DNA of 64,000 nt from Neodidymelliopsis sp. IMI 364377 (taxonomy: Eukaryota > Ascomycota > Dothideomycetes > Pleosporales > Didymellaceae): assembly GCA_027946375.1 (NCBI GenBank), contig JAPEUT010000075.1, positions 36,038-100,037 on the forward strand, given 5' to 3'. A program made the translations under genes and the position numbers. The notes below the pieces were generated by a model. That model had not been told where the DNA came from. It saw only the letters and a program-made list of their open reading frames with translations, and searched no databases. This document shows positions 34,901 through 46,417 of the stretch, one piece after another. Position 1 is the first letter of the stretch; each line of letters begins with the position of its first letter.

Positions 34901-37353
34901 ATCGTGGAAGTTTTGCAGACTTGCACGGCGTCTTCGGCGATTGCATCACAGCACATCATGCTGTGGACGCCTTGCACGACGCCCCCGTCAAGTCAGTATG
35001 ACTGATCTTCCGCGGAGTTTTGAATCACAAAATTGTTTTTTCTTCCGCGCACATTAATCCGTGTCCTGTCTGGATGCCGGTAGGCCTTTTCTGGTGCGTT
35101 GAACTCGCATTGTTCGTGAACATGCTTCAAGTTTCAGTCTTACAACCAGCGATGCCGGCAGCACCGAAGACTTACTTTAGACTATCCTTCTAAGTGTACA
35201 ACCCATAATGGTCCAACCTCCGTTTGCCGTATTCGGCAAGTCTTCGTGTGCACAAAACTCGGCAATATGCTACCGATACTTTAACTTGTTGCGGACTGCG
35301 GTTCATCGCTATCAGTACAGCAAGTGCAAAACCTAGTTTACAGATCCGACTGGCGATAGCTCGCTCGGGACTGCTTGGCGCTTGAATTGGGGCCGTCGCA
35401 CTTAGCTGTCGGACAGGGTCCGTTGCAATTTCCCCATAGTGTCCTCTGGTACTGATACTAAACCATCAAGATCTCTGGGCACCGAAGCTTGCTCCGTCAG
35501 GAATCGACCCGAGAATCAAAACATCTGAAGCCACACGACTATGCGAACTCTGACGTAGCGAAGCCGGAGCTGTCTGTTGAACATGCATTCAAATTTTTTA
35601 TCTGTTGAACTCGTGGCCCGCTCACTGTTAGCTCGGCGTGGCGGAGCTGACAACGATCCATGGTAACAAGCCTGCTTACGAAGGACTCAGGGCTTTTCTA
35701 CCCCTGATCCAGATCCAAACCCAAATTCCCATCAGGGTCTCACAATAGCGCATACCATAATGTTGCAGCTGTCAATTCATGCCGCCTTTCATGACAAGTT
35801 CGGATTTTGAAGCAGCGATCATATGAGAGTGTCGAATTGAGACCACGATCTTTTCTGATCACCCAAGTCTCGAGTAAACATCTGATCTTGAGACACGCGC
35901 AATACTAGCTGGCGTAGCCCGCTTCACAGCCTGCTAATACAGCAAGAAAACCGAGCTCGACGATCCACAAGCGCGATTGACGGCAGAGCGGATCCCATGG
36001 AGTGCCTCGTCTTACAAAGCCTCACAAAAGTCGACTCGTCTTCATGTTCAAACATCCCCAACCGCTTTGGAGAGCCAAGCTTCCTTTTCTGGCGGGTGCC
36101 AGGTCACTGTGGCACCGCACCAAGACAGCGTCCACGACGCAGCATCGGCACATCGCGTCAAGCATGATCAGCTTTCGACACAAGACATCAATCCCTCACA
36201 GCCGCAGAGCCGCACGCACTCCATCACCACCGAGCCACTGACCGTTGGCAGACTCTTCTCCGCCCGCTGTAGCACGAGCGCAGTTCCAGGACCGTCATAC
36301 AGTGAGGTCATGGGATGGCAGATCGTGGTGCCACCGAGTACTTGGGATCTGACACACCATGTACCGATCCAGTGATTTGGAAGATGTCGCTAGCTCTCGG
36401 CCGTGTACGTTTTTTTCTTGTGCGACGGCCTTGACAGGACATGTCTTGTTCAACAATACGTAAACCTCGATGCGAGTCACTTAGTCACTGCTTGGACTTT
36501 ACGATGGAAGTGCGGGTTGCTGCACGAGGTCGTTGGGAAGATGTTTTCCGATTTGATGTTGGTTGTGTAGAGATATTTGTCGAATGCAAAATGAGTGCAC
36601 AAGAAGTATAACGCGTCCATCGTTTGACATCTTGTAGTGGGCCATTAGTACAGGTCGTTGCAATACAGTTGCCAACGATAACTTGCTCAAGTCCTTGCGA
36701 ACTGCAAGTTCAATTAATACCACTGGGTCATCTGAGGATAGATGTTCGCTGATACAAGCTGCATTCGACTTCTGCTTCTAATGCGCCCGTTACTTATTTA
36801 AACAACTGATGAAGTGGAAAGTACTCGCATTCATCCTTGCGACATGTATATTTCTGAGGTCCATATATCCCCCTACTTTCACCATCTTAGTAGGCACAGA
36901 ACTGCTAACGTTTGAGGATATCAGCTAGAGTGAGGCGTGCGCCTCTTACCTCTGAGGCACTCATGATCCAGTCATACAAAATCGCTGCATAGAAAGAAAT
37001 CATTTTAGTTTTTTTTTTGATGGATTTCTGGTCTGCTGAGCCACGATAGACGGGTATGTGCACAGCCCTGCTACACGCGAATTTGATAGTCATGACACAT
37101 TCTTATCCGTCAGTTCAACTATGTTGGTTGTGTCTTCGGTCATCGATAAGCAACAGGCGTGGCACAGTAAGTCCACCTACCCAGTCAATGCAGTTTCTAG
37201 CTCCATGTTGATATCATCACCATTTGCTTATCGATGTTGAGATGCTCGAGAGATTTTCAGACTTTGGCTACGTACAACCAAATGTGCAGAGCCGCCCAGA
37301 TGTGCGGAGCCACTATCTGAGGAAGGGCTTTTCGGCTCATCGATCAACCATCA
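28932..37353. other. 8.4 kb without a convincing gene
   Basis: This lies upstream of the leftward FlbC-like gene and downstream of the DUF7580 copy A stop. From about 29 to 33.5 kb the sequence is GC-rich with many overlapping open frames on both strands, none with protein-like motifs; from about 34 kb it becomes more AT-rich with few open frames. Missing first exons and a long leader or promoter of the FlbC-like gene, or unannotated noncoding transcripts, could lie here. Confidence 0.5.
30555..30580 (+). repeat. (TTTTCC)n microsatellite
   Basis: Four to five tandem TTTTCC units lie in the gene-poor GC-rich stretch. Confidence 0.8.
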
Positions 37354-39161
37354 CTAGCCCTCAATATGCTGCAATGACTCTTCTAACTTCTCCAGCACAC
37401 CCTCATACACAACATGCTGGAAGTTCTCATCCGCAAGATCCGCATTGTCTACCCCGAAATCGCAGTAGATACAACGCCTCACAGCATCTGCATATCGCTT
37501 GCCAACATTGTTCTCTAGGTCGTTGGTTCGCAGGAGACGGTCGGCTGTGCACCACTCCACGCCTGGCGTTCCATCGCATTGTAAATCTTCTGGTTCTTGA
37601 AGCGCGTGCAAGTTTCTTCCGTAGCAGAGTTCGATCAGCACGATGCCGAGGATATATAGGGTCTGGTTGCGGATGACGCGGTTGTTGGTTGCAGAAGATG
37701 TATTTGGAGCTTGTTGGGTGGTTGTTTGACATAATTCGCGGTAGACGAAAGGATGTTCGTACAGAGTTGGTTTGGGGGCTCCTGGGCGTAGCACGAATAG
37801 GACATCGTCTTGTTTCCAAATATCGTTCATCCAAGGTGTTTTGTGTAATTGCATCACTCCTGAGGCTAAATCGACCGCTATTTTAAGTTTGTCGTGTAGG
37901 CTCAGTGGGGAAAGGCGGTCTTGAGTGCCGGCTAGAATTTGATCCAGCGTGTAAGTTTTCCAGGGCTGCTGGATGCAGTCTGGTGATTTCGAGTAGAGAG
38001 CGTGTTTTTGTTGTGAGCCGTCGAGTAGATACCCGGCGCAGGCGTCATGTTGTGGAGGCAGTTGGGCAATAGTCATGCAAAGATTCTGGATTTGAGTCAT
38101 TTGAGATTTTGGAGTTTGAATTTGGATCGTTTGAGTTGTTGGGGTGGCCGTTGCGGGCTTTGCTTGGAGGGTAGCATTTCCTTTGATCTTTGTATTTGAA
38201 GATGCTCGCGTGAGTTGAACCTCGATCGAGCCGAATCGTACTGTTCGTTTCTTGTTTGGAGGGGAGCAACCCTGCTGACCTTTAGGAGCCTGTGAAAGTT
38301 CTAAAAAGGTGTCCTGAATTTGTCGTATTTCAACCTCTTTCCAGAACGAGACCAGACGCGTTGAGGGGTCAGTCTGGGTGAAAACGATGCGAAACGGTGC
38401 ACTCGAGGATGACTCGTGTTCCTGACGCTTTGTTGAAGTCCTGTTCTCCATACGCAGGTTGACCGCGTGGCTTTGACACCCACATTGTAGGCTTGAGAGT
38501 AATGTCTGATATAGCGTCTTTGCATATGCTTGGATGGCCTTGAAGTTAGGTGTAGCGCGTCGTCTGGAAGGTTCGAGTGTGCGAGAATGTCCAGTTAGTT
38601 GGGCCAAGCTGTTATTGTAGTTCCTTAGATCGCGCAATTGTTCGTCATAAGCGCTCTTACCGATGCTGAACTCCAGTCGACGGTACTCTTGTTTGAAGAG
38701 GCTCGGATCGCTGAATTGCGGCTACCAAACGTGTGAGCGCGTTGTTCGGTCTCGTCCTCAACAGGGTCCACCTCAAGTCAACGCACCTTTCCATCAGCAT
38801 CCAGCTTCAGCTTTGCCATCATTGTAGCCAACGCAACCTCCATACCTCTGACGTTCGAGAAATACGCCTCATATCCGTCCCTTAGTATTCCCTTGAGGCG
38901 GAGATCGACCTCTGGATGTGCCGCTGGGTCGGCTATGAAAGCGGTCATCTCATCGACCCGCACGATGCCGGTGAGCAGCTGCTCCAGCGTGTTTGTAAAT
39001 ATGACTTTCTGTGTCTTGACTGCGTCGATCAGGTTTTGCAGCTGGGTCTTGTATCTGTAGTATCTTTTCACACCCTCGACGCCCTGCGCGTAGTGCTCGA
39101 ACGCGGAGATGACGAGCGGCAGGGCTCCCAGAACGACGCCCGCAACCTCAAGCCCTGACAT
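37354..39161 (-). CDS. DUF7580-type protein, copy A (kinase-like remnant fold)
   Basis: Exons 39161-38787 and 38721-37354 encode 580 residues; the 65-nt intron is phase 0. The N-terminal module (1-125) starts MSGLEVAGVVLGALPLVISA, continues HYAQGVEGVKRYYRYKTQL and contains NTLEQLLTGIV. It is all-helical and resembles the N-terminal domains of fungal NLR/HET-type proteins. The C-terminal half holds LKIAVDLASGVMQLHKTPW, DDVLFVLRPG, RNQTLYILGIVLIELCYGR and YADAVRRCIYCDFG, the DUF7580 pattern. It looks like a kinase C-lobe without HRD or DFG. Function is unknown; an adaptor or pseudokinase role in recognition or cell-death pathways is inference. The gene is divergent from C2H2 copy A across 266 bases, an arrangement repeated by copy B. 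Confidence 0.82.
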
Positions 39162-39427
39162 CGTACTGTCGAGGTCCTACAAGCCGCAATAATTGACTTA
39201 GTGTGTACTAAAACCCAGGCAGATCACAATAAGTACAGGGTCAATAGAACAGGTATGCCACCTGCCTCATGTGATAAGGCTGAGAAAGCGGCGGTCATAT
39301 GTAAGCAAGTTTATGCACGTAACCCCGCAGCCAACATGCGACTCCTCAAGTATGTAGACCGAATACACCATTACTTCCAGCCAAATTTACGAATCATTAG
39401 CAATACCGACGGCATGACACTTGCGCT
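39162..39427. promoter_or_regulatory. Bidirectional promoter of pair A
   Basis: 266 bases separate the two divergent ATGs. No clear TATA box or binding-site repeat is visible. The short spacing suggests co-expression of the DUF7580 and C2H2 genes. Confidence 0.45.
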
Positions 39428-42400
39428 ATGTCTACAGCGTCAACAGCCAACCAGGCTCTAATTGCTGAACAGGCACAAGGATGCTTACGCAGATTTCAGA
39501 TCGTTCAAGACAGCTTCCAACATAATGGTGTAGAGCTAAACTCACTACAAGCGTCTGTTTCCAGAGACCTCAGCGATCAAAACGGCCGCTTCCGACTCTG
39601 GTGTGGCAACATTGGCGCTCATCAGCGAGGCAGGAGCTCTTTGGATCATAGACTCCGTGAAGCTTCACATGTCCAAGTTCAAGTGATACAACTTTTGCAA
39701 AGAGTGCAAAACTTGATCGGCGAAATCGATGCCATCATCAACGGCCAAAAAATTCCTTGGGATGAGGAATCTGGATCTGACGCCGATGATCCTGATGATT
39801 ATCTGGAAGCTGACGAGGGAGACTCGACTGAACTGCAACAGCTCACCACCAGCGTAGCGGAAGTGATCACCAACTTGATGCAACTTTCAAGTACGATACG
39901 AAATCCAGCGCCTCATGACCGGTTCAAGCGGTCCAGAAATATCGATACTTCGTTTTACGAGCCATATGACATCACGCACGTCAAGAACAAGTTCCCTGAG
40001 GCGAACAAATTTTTGATTAATCGGATGGGTCGAGCCATATCTCACCGAAGGCAGTACCTCCAGTATCGTGAAAGACACCGGAGCCGACTTGCAGAAGGCT
40101 TAGATGCAGTAGACGAAAATACAAAAGGAGTTGAGGGAACAGTGGCTTCGTCCATCCCTGCGGCAATGAGAAGCAGTTTAGAAGGTCCGGTGTCCAATAA
40201 CGACACTGAGTTCGATGACCATGCATCGCAAACATCATACGCTTCATCAAAGTCTGGCGAAGGCAAATTGCGGCCCCCACCTCTTCCGCGAGAAGGTCAC
40301 GATAGTACGCCGTTCGAATGTCCAATGTGTCGATATTTCGTGGTCATCGACCAGGAAGTCGCTTGGCATACGCATGTGTATAATGACCTGCAGCCATATG
40401 TAAGCTCTGTCACTTCGAACCCAAGCACATACTGACAGAATCTAGATATGCACTTTTGAAGACTGTACTACACCTGACCGTACCTACGAATCGAGACGAG
40501 AGTGGTTTAGTCACGAGTTGCAGGAGCATCGTCAACAATGGGTATGCATTGAAGATTGTCGACACACATTCCACTCGCGGGCGGCATTTCAGGAACATTT
40601 GAAGAGTGCTCACGCTCACTTGGTTGCTGACAGAAGCCTCGAAGCCATGCTACAGAGCCACCGGTCGTGCGATGCCACTTTCAGAAACACGCATTGCCCG
40701 CTGTGTCAGGCTCAAATATCATCCACAAAACAACTCCGCAGCCATTTGGGCAAACACCAACGAGAGTTGTCCCTATTCGCAATACCTTCGAGTGTCAATG
40801 ACAACGAAGACGACGACAAAGAATCCAACGGTGATTCTTCAAGCTCTAGTCTTCAATCCGCTGTGATCGAAAACGGAATCGCAACACAACAGCATGAGCC
40901 TCATGGTATGAAGGATGATCCGCCTGAGACAGATCGCCATCGTACCGGTCTTCAGCATTTCGGGAACTATAGTGATGGGGAAACTGTCTGGTATTGTAGT
41001 GAATGTTATGACGGACCGATCGCTATTTGGAATTCATGCTGCCACTCATGTGGCCATCGAGTTTGCACTGATTGCTCTATCGAATCGACACCGGGAGAAG
41101 CAGTTACAGGTAATGATGTCTCCCCAGACATATCAAATCTATCCCTAGAGCCGCGGCAGACATCACCAAAGCCAAGGAGGAAGAGACCTGCAGATTTCGG
41201 AATCTTGCGTCCCCAGACTTCGGCCGCAGATGGTTTCACCATTACTGATCCCGACTATTCCAGGAATATACCTCACACTATCAAAGATCAGAATGAGCCA
41301 CGCGATTCCCTTGACATTCAAGCTGGAACCGCAGGGAGTGTGCTTGCTCAGAAAACTACAACAGGTCATTCAATTGGCCAGTTCAGAGTTGGGGAGCAGA
41401 ACATAGAGCTTAATACGCAAGCGAGAGCTCCGACTGGGCAAGATGCTGAGACCGTTGTCGATAACGACAAAGACTCTCAGCTTTTATATGGAATACAAGA
41501 ACATGCAACATTCAAGAGATCTATGGAATCTATTGGAGAGTCTCAGCACCGTGAGAGCGATCAGAGACAGCAACAAAGTAGGTGGAATCCAAGTTCTGAG
41601 GTGGATGCGGCAGACGCTGCAGCCAAGGCTGAGGATACCAAGAAGAAAGGCTACGAAGACAAGCTTGCTAAGCTCGAGAACCTCATTTGGGCTCAGAAGG
41701 ACGAGCACCTCAAGCGAGAGGCCGCGGCAGATGCTGCTCGCAAGGCGGCCGCAGACGCAGCCGATGCCGAAGCCAAGCAGATTGCAGAAGAGAAGAAAAT
41801 CGCAGCTTCTGCCGTGACTTTCCCTTCTACAATCTTCTTGGATTCCGAAATTGGCGCCAAAGGCACTGCTCCACAACAGGATTCTGTTAAAGGCAAAGAC
41901 GTTCCACCTAATGCTCGTTGGACCCGTCTTGATCGTAGATTAGTCAACCCTGAAGCACTAGAGCGCGCTCAGGAACGCTTTGAAGAGCATTCGGACGGCG
42001 TGATGGTACTGCGTGTGCTGACACGAGATGAGATACAGAGGCTTGCCGACATGACAAAACAGATCCGTGAAGAACGTGGTATGACATATAGTCAGTATAT
42101 TGGTTTGAAATTCCTGACGAATCCACAGAAGAAGAGTATGCGTCTAGACCATCCGGACACAATGCTGATATGAGTGACGATTCGCACTCGTACACCGACC
42201 CAGCGAGCATGTACCGTGATATCGAGCCGGCCTGGCGACGCCCGCGTGCAGAACCACACCGTAACCGACCTTCCAACGTTCAGCCACTGGGTAAATCGAC
42301 CCGCGAGCTTGGTCCACCGCCTTCTATCCGAGTCTACGATAAGATCAATGCTGGCATTGATGTCGAGTCTGATAAAGACGAAAGAGCACAAGAACCTTCG

Positions 42401-42616
42401 GTACAACGACCGACTTTGACGGAGTCCACTACATCCGAAAGCGAGAAATCCGACATGCACGATAATGTGAACAAAGCTATGTACGAATGGCAATGCTGCT
42501 ATTGTGGTATACCTAACTTGCCTTATGATACAAATGCCTGCCCTCATTGTGGATACGGACGCTGCCCACAATGCGTGGTAGGAAAGTTTGGCAGGGAAGA
42601 GCAACTATACAGATGA
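39428..42616 (+). CDS. Multi-C2H2 protein, copy A, with DUF8035-like segment and zinc ribbons
   Basis: Exons 39428-40399, 40446-42135 and 42204-42616 give about 1024 residues. The N-terminal module has GRFRLWCGNIGAH, SSLDHRLREASHVQVQVI and STIRNPAPHDRF. C2H2-like elements follow: FECPMCRYFVV...H, CTFEDC, WVCIEDCRHTFHS...H, and CPLCQAQISSTKQLRSHLGK with H. Next are a zinc-ribbon-like segment (YCSECYDGP...CCHSCGHRVCTDC), a Lys/Ala-rich coiled coil, and RRLVNPEALERAQERFEEHS with VLRVLTRDEIQ, which I match from memory to DUF8035. The first intron (46 nt) is phase 0. The second (GTATGC...CCCAG, 68 nt) removes a stop at 42171-42173 and joins in phase to a second zinc ribbon, CCYCGIPNLPYDTNACPHCG. 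This intron is likely but not certain. Further exons up to 43139 are possible. The paralog is copy B at 50496. Confidence 0.78.
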
Positions 42617-42629
42617 ACTGAGTAAGCAG

Positions 42630-43139
42630 ATAGTCGTTGCAGAGGAGGAGAGGGAGCTGTCGATAGATATTGTTGATGTCCTCTCGGAATGTCCCCCCGA
42701 GTCCGATACACTAACGATGAACCCACTCTGCGAAAGCTATCGTACAGTCTTACCACCGTTGTCCCAACAAACTAACGACCTGTCCGTACTCTTTATTCCT
42801 ACCGCAAGGCTTGTGATTCTAGTAAAGTTGGTCCAAGAAGTACAGCAGGAAATCACGGGAGATCTGGTGGCCACAATAGAAATATTAAGTAGTGATGGCA
42901 AGGTCAGCTGGAAGACATTCGACTCTGTAATGGCGGAACGTTCAGTTAGTTGTTCCAGTAAGATATCTTGGAAGTTGCTTGACGGCTAACATATATGAAC
43001 AGGAGCTCATTGCAGACGGTCTTTGCAAGATCTTTCGGACTTTTACCGTCGCGTAAGTTTGAGTCTCAACTCGTGCTAGCGTGATCAGGGAATTAGTAGG
43101 CCAATTTTTAGAGGTAATTTGTGCGCTTCCGTTGAATAA
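42630..43139 (+). other. Possible further 3' exons of C2H2 copy A, or a decayed gene
   Basis: An intron at 42578-42629 (52 nt, GTAGGA...AAGCAG) would join the second zinc ribbon in phase to an open frame, 42630-42926, with ARLVILVKLVQEVQQEI. From there two tails compete. One uses an intron at 42927-43002 and gives ELIADGLCKIFRTFTVA. The other uses a better 46-nt intron (donor GTAAGA near 42959, branch GGCTAAC, acceptor GAACAG) and ends soon after. Splice signals are good but the product is unrecognised. Confidence 0.3.
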
Positions 43140-43486
43140 CACATCACCATGCTGTATCTCATCTCATATATCAGGGAATGTCTTCGTGTTCTAAAATTCG
43201 AAACGCAGGATCGCGTCCCTATTTGGATCCCTATTAGAGAACGACGTCCTAGCTCTAGCTTTTGTGATGTTATACGTGTTTAAGTAGTATTGTATTGCAA
43301 AGTTGTGGACTTCAGCCTTCGCTACAAGTTGAGCTGCGAATCGCCCGATGAGGACTAGCATCAGCCGAGACATCTAGACACCCGACTCGCAACCGTGTTT
43401 ACCTCCCGACCCCAGTCTTAGCACTTATCAACGATCGTCGTCTCTGTCACCCGCGGTGAGAAACGCATGCCCGGTCGACCATCGAG

Positions 43487-44257
43487 ATGGCAGCTTTGAA
43501 GTCCCTTAATTTGATTGGCTCAAGTGGACGTTCTTATCTCTTCAAAAAGCTGATACAGGAAAGACCGCGCCGAGGTCGCGTTTGGTTAGCATCGTTCGAG
43601 CAACCTCCCATGTCGTATGTATTTTGGAATAACTAATACTTCTGTAGATCTGGGAAAGATGAATTCATATTGAAAGACATACCTCAAAACATATTCTCAG
43701 CCTTCAATGAGAACATTCGACCAAGACTTCCTCAAACTCCCCATATACGACTTCCATTGGATACCTTCCCAGACCAGCGCATGTTTGTATATGAATATCT
43801 GGGTGATGATCTCATGAACCTGGTTCGGAACCAAATGCCAGTGCGAGCTCGGAAGGAAATTCTCAATGCTACTTTGCAAGGAATTGCAGATATGCACGAC
43901 CGCGACGTTGTCCATCTAGGTGAGCCCAACGATACGGTTCTTCACATGGTCAATTTGAACAACTGATCTTTTTTAGATATGAAGCCTGACAACATTTTGG
44001 TCAACCACTACGGTATTGACCAAGAGGTCGTAATCGAAAAGGTACAAATCTCTAATTTTGAGAATGCAGCATATCTCCCAAAGCCTAGGTGTATCAAAGG
44101 AATGCTAGCTGGAAATGATAACTGGCGGAGTCCTGAAGGTCATTTCAAGGGAGAGCTCAACAAACCATCTGACTTATACTCGTTTGGGCTGGTAGTAAGT
44201 TTTACAGCTCGTCAAGCATTAGAACATCCATGGTTTAAAAACATACCTGATTTCTAG
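43487..44257 (+). pseudogene. Truncated kinase-like protein (pseudokinase)
   Basis: Exons 43487-43614, 43648-43919 and 43977-44257 join in phase to 226 residues. Recognisable kinase pieces are FILKDIP (the ATP-site lysine), the hinge-like FVYEYLGDDLMNLV, and VVHLDMKPDNILVN, which is a catalytic loop with HLD in place of HRD. Further on, ISNFENAAYL stands where DFG should be, then WRSPEGH (APE-like) and KPSDLYSFGLV. Immediately after, the frame jumps to FTARQALEHPWFKNI, the last helix of the domain. The segment that normally lies between (most of the C-lobe, roughly a third of a domain) is absent, and the junction sits on a GTAAG/TTTACAG pair only 13 bases long. An internal deletion is the simplest explanation. 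NFE instead of DFG argues against activity even before the deletion. Confidence 0.65.
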
Positions 44258-44456
44258 CTGGATAGGACACAAGTATCTGAACTGCGGAGCGTGTTGCCCT
44301 GCTAAGAGCTTCCTAGTCAGAAGTAGCGTAGAGGGTGAAAAAGAGGCATCAACTCTACGTTGGTCACCAAAACCCACTTGTTCCTTCGACATAATACATC
44401 GAAGTGCAACTACAACTCAGCACGCTCAGCGGATACCAAACTCGGCGTTGATCTTA

Positions 44457-44879
44457 CTAATTGAATGGCCATCCAATGAGTCCCATCTCCAGCAAATTCG
44501 ATCCTTCGATCTCCTCCTTTCGCACTTTCAGCTCATCAACATCCCAATTCGCCCACAAGTACCTGCCCTTCAGAAACCTGCCCTCAGGACTAGCTAGCCA
44601 AACCATGAAACCCGCCGGTAAGCCTGCGTCATCGTACTTACCCAGCATGTCTGCCGCACCCCCACCTTCCTTCCAGTCCCAATCTTCACCTTCCTTCTTC
44701 TCTTTGTATCCCGCGTTCTTGTTCATATCGGTTTCCACTGCGCCAGGATGGATAGAGTACACGGCAAGCTCGGGATGCTCAAAGGCGAGAGAGGTGTAGA
44801 AACGCGCAGTGGCCATCTTGGCGATATTGTACGATGCAAACTCAGGCGCAATGGAAAGGTGCGCAGCAGCGGAGTTACA
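44457..44879 (-). pseudogene. 5'-truncated short-chain dehydrogenase
   Basis: On the minus strand the frame reads CNSAAAHLSIAPEFASYNIA, then KMATARFYTSLAFEHPELAV and YSIHPGAVETDMNKN, ending ...GLIGWPFN. This is the second half of an SDR: the YxxxK catalytic pair (YNIAK), the following helix, and the PG-x-VxT motif. The Rossmann half with TGxxxGxG and the catalytic serine strand is missing. Upstream the frame continues only into non-homologous sequence with stops. The ATG in KMATAR cannot be a genuine start because it would discard the catalytic Tyr. Annotating this as a complete 119-residue gene would be wrong. Confidence 0.7.
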
Positions 44880-45024
44880 GTTTGCTCCTTCTCTATAGAT
44901 TAACTGCGATGTACAGTGCAGACGAGACCTGATGCTAAGCGCTTGCCGTGGGCAGGAGCGCCATCAGGATAAAACCGCGCGTCTAGGGCCTACTCTCCTC
45001 TTTTCTTCTTCATCAACATTCATT

Positions 45025-45424
45025 ATGGGTCAGTACAACTTCCATCATTCCTCTGATTTACCACGCCATTTGTCGCACGCTCAGCTTTCGTCCCCTTCGC
45101 ATCCTCAAAGCCAATGCATCTCGATCGTTTGACTACGTGCTAACATGTTGTAGGTAACATTACATCTAGTCATATTTCTTCCCCGGCGGTAAGGAGGGTA
45201 GCGCAGTAAGTTTCCACCTTCTCCTTCTGGTTTCAGAGGCCTACCTCTACCGTTGTTTTGACCATGACTGACCTATGTTCCCACAGGCATGCGCGGGGCC
45301 GCCTGGCCGTCAGGCAACGCCCCATCAGGGTACCGAGAAGGGGTCTTCGCGGTGGTCAACAAGCCCGCCCCCGCCCCCCGCACGACGGCAGCCAATGGCT
45401 GCGGAGGCAGCTCATGATCATCTA
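45025..45424 (+). other. Possible small spliced gene or remnant
   Basis: ATG 45025 is followed by two strong intron-like segments: 45029-45153 with GTGCTAAC and GTTGTAG, and 45206-45286 with GTAAGT, TGACTGAC and CCCACAG. The 52-nt middle exon reads FPGGKEGSA in one frame, and the last exon reads GVFAVVNKPAPAPRTTAANG then stop in another; the phases do not join. Either this is a frameshifted remnant or my exon choice is wrong. I do not recognise the product. Confidence 0.2.
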
Positions 45425-45685
45425 AGAAGATGAGTTTCGGGCTGCCGTTCGTCGGTGGGGTGGTGTGGTTGTGGCCATGGTCGTGGCCAACGGATGGCCT
45501 GACTTTTGTATGTTTCCCCTCACTTTTTCGCAGATATACTGATTATTGTGAAAGCAGTCAAGGCCTCCGGCGGCGCGACCATGCCAGACACCGACCCCTT
45601 CTCGGACCCCTGATCCGGTACCTGACGGCCAGGTACTCGGCCTCCGGCTTGCTGCGTTGCCTCCCCCGCCGGGTTGAGCATTTAC

Positions 45686-45709
45686 AAAAAAAAAAAAAAA
45701 AAAAAAAAA
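45686..45709 (+). repeat. Poly-A tract, 24 bases
   Basis: An uninterrupted run of 24 A lies inside the accessory island. It produces an artefactual poly-Lys run in a long plus-strand open frame and a poly-Phe run on the other strand. It could be the tail of a retrotransposed insertion or a simple homopolymer. Confidence 0.9.
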
Positions 45710-46417
45710 GCCAAAACGCAAAAGCCAAAACGCAAGCCGCCCTCGCTTTCCTGCTCCTCAGGCGCCATGCCCGCCTCCCCTCCACAGGCGCAGCACACAA
45801 GCAGACCGCCGCACAACACTCAAGCCACCCATCCCACAACACTCAGGCTGCCGCACACAGTGCGCTTCAACACGCAGCTGCGCACAAGATGAAGCTTCTT
45901 CCGCATGCTCGCCTCTTTTGCCTTTTCGATGCACACGTCGCAAAACGCGCGCACGCACGCGCCGCAACAGACATACATGTTGCAACACAGACGTCTTCAC
46001 TTCACGTCAAAAGCATCTTTTTCCACACGAGCCACGACTACATGGCGGTGGTCCACATGGATACCATTCAAGGAAGGGGATTTGGCTGGGTCGGAGGAGT
46101 GGTGTTTATGGCAGCGTACACGAAGAAGTTGCAGTTGTCTTGGATGATGGTTTTGGTGGTGTTCATGCTGATGGCGAGAATGATGGCGCTGGAGGAGCAT
46201 GCTGAGCGTATGTTGGTGGCCGGTTCAAGTTCTGGGTTGATGATGTGCAATGTAACGGGCTTCTGTATATATCTATGGTTGCATGTATATATACAAGTAC
46301 GAGTGCTTGCCGCGATCGCATACGTTTGTAGAACTCTGCCCCTGCGTTCCAAAGTCAAAAGGTGCATCGACTTCATTTGTATGTGTCTCGACTTGGGATC
46401 GCTGGCACGCTAATCCA

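Noticed and set aside
35480..35550. tRNA-like bases on the minus strand (TTTTGATTC and GGTCGATTCC)
   Set aside because: The interval between anticodon-like and T-loop-like parts is too short and the acceptor ends do not pair; at most a decayed relic.
35977..36375. Plus-strand frame of 132 codons
   Set aside because: No ATG with context, no motif, low-complexity Ser/His/Thr content.
45430..46413. Plus-strand open frame of 327 codons with ATG
   Set aside because: It runs through the 24-A tract (poly-Lys) and low-complexity His/Ala-rich sequence, and no domain or splice logic supports it.
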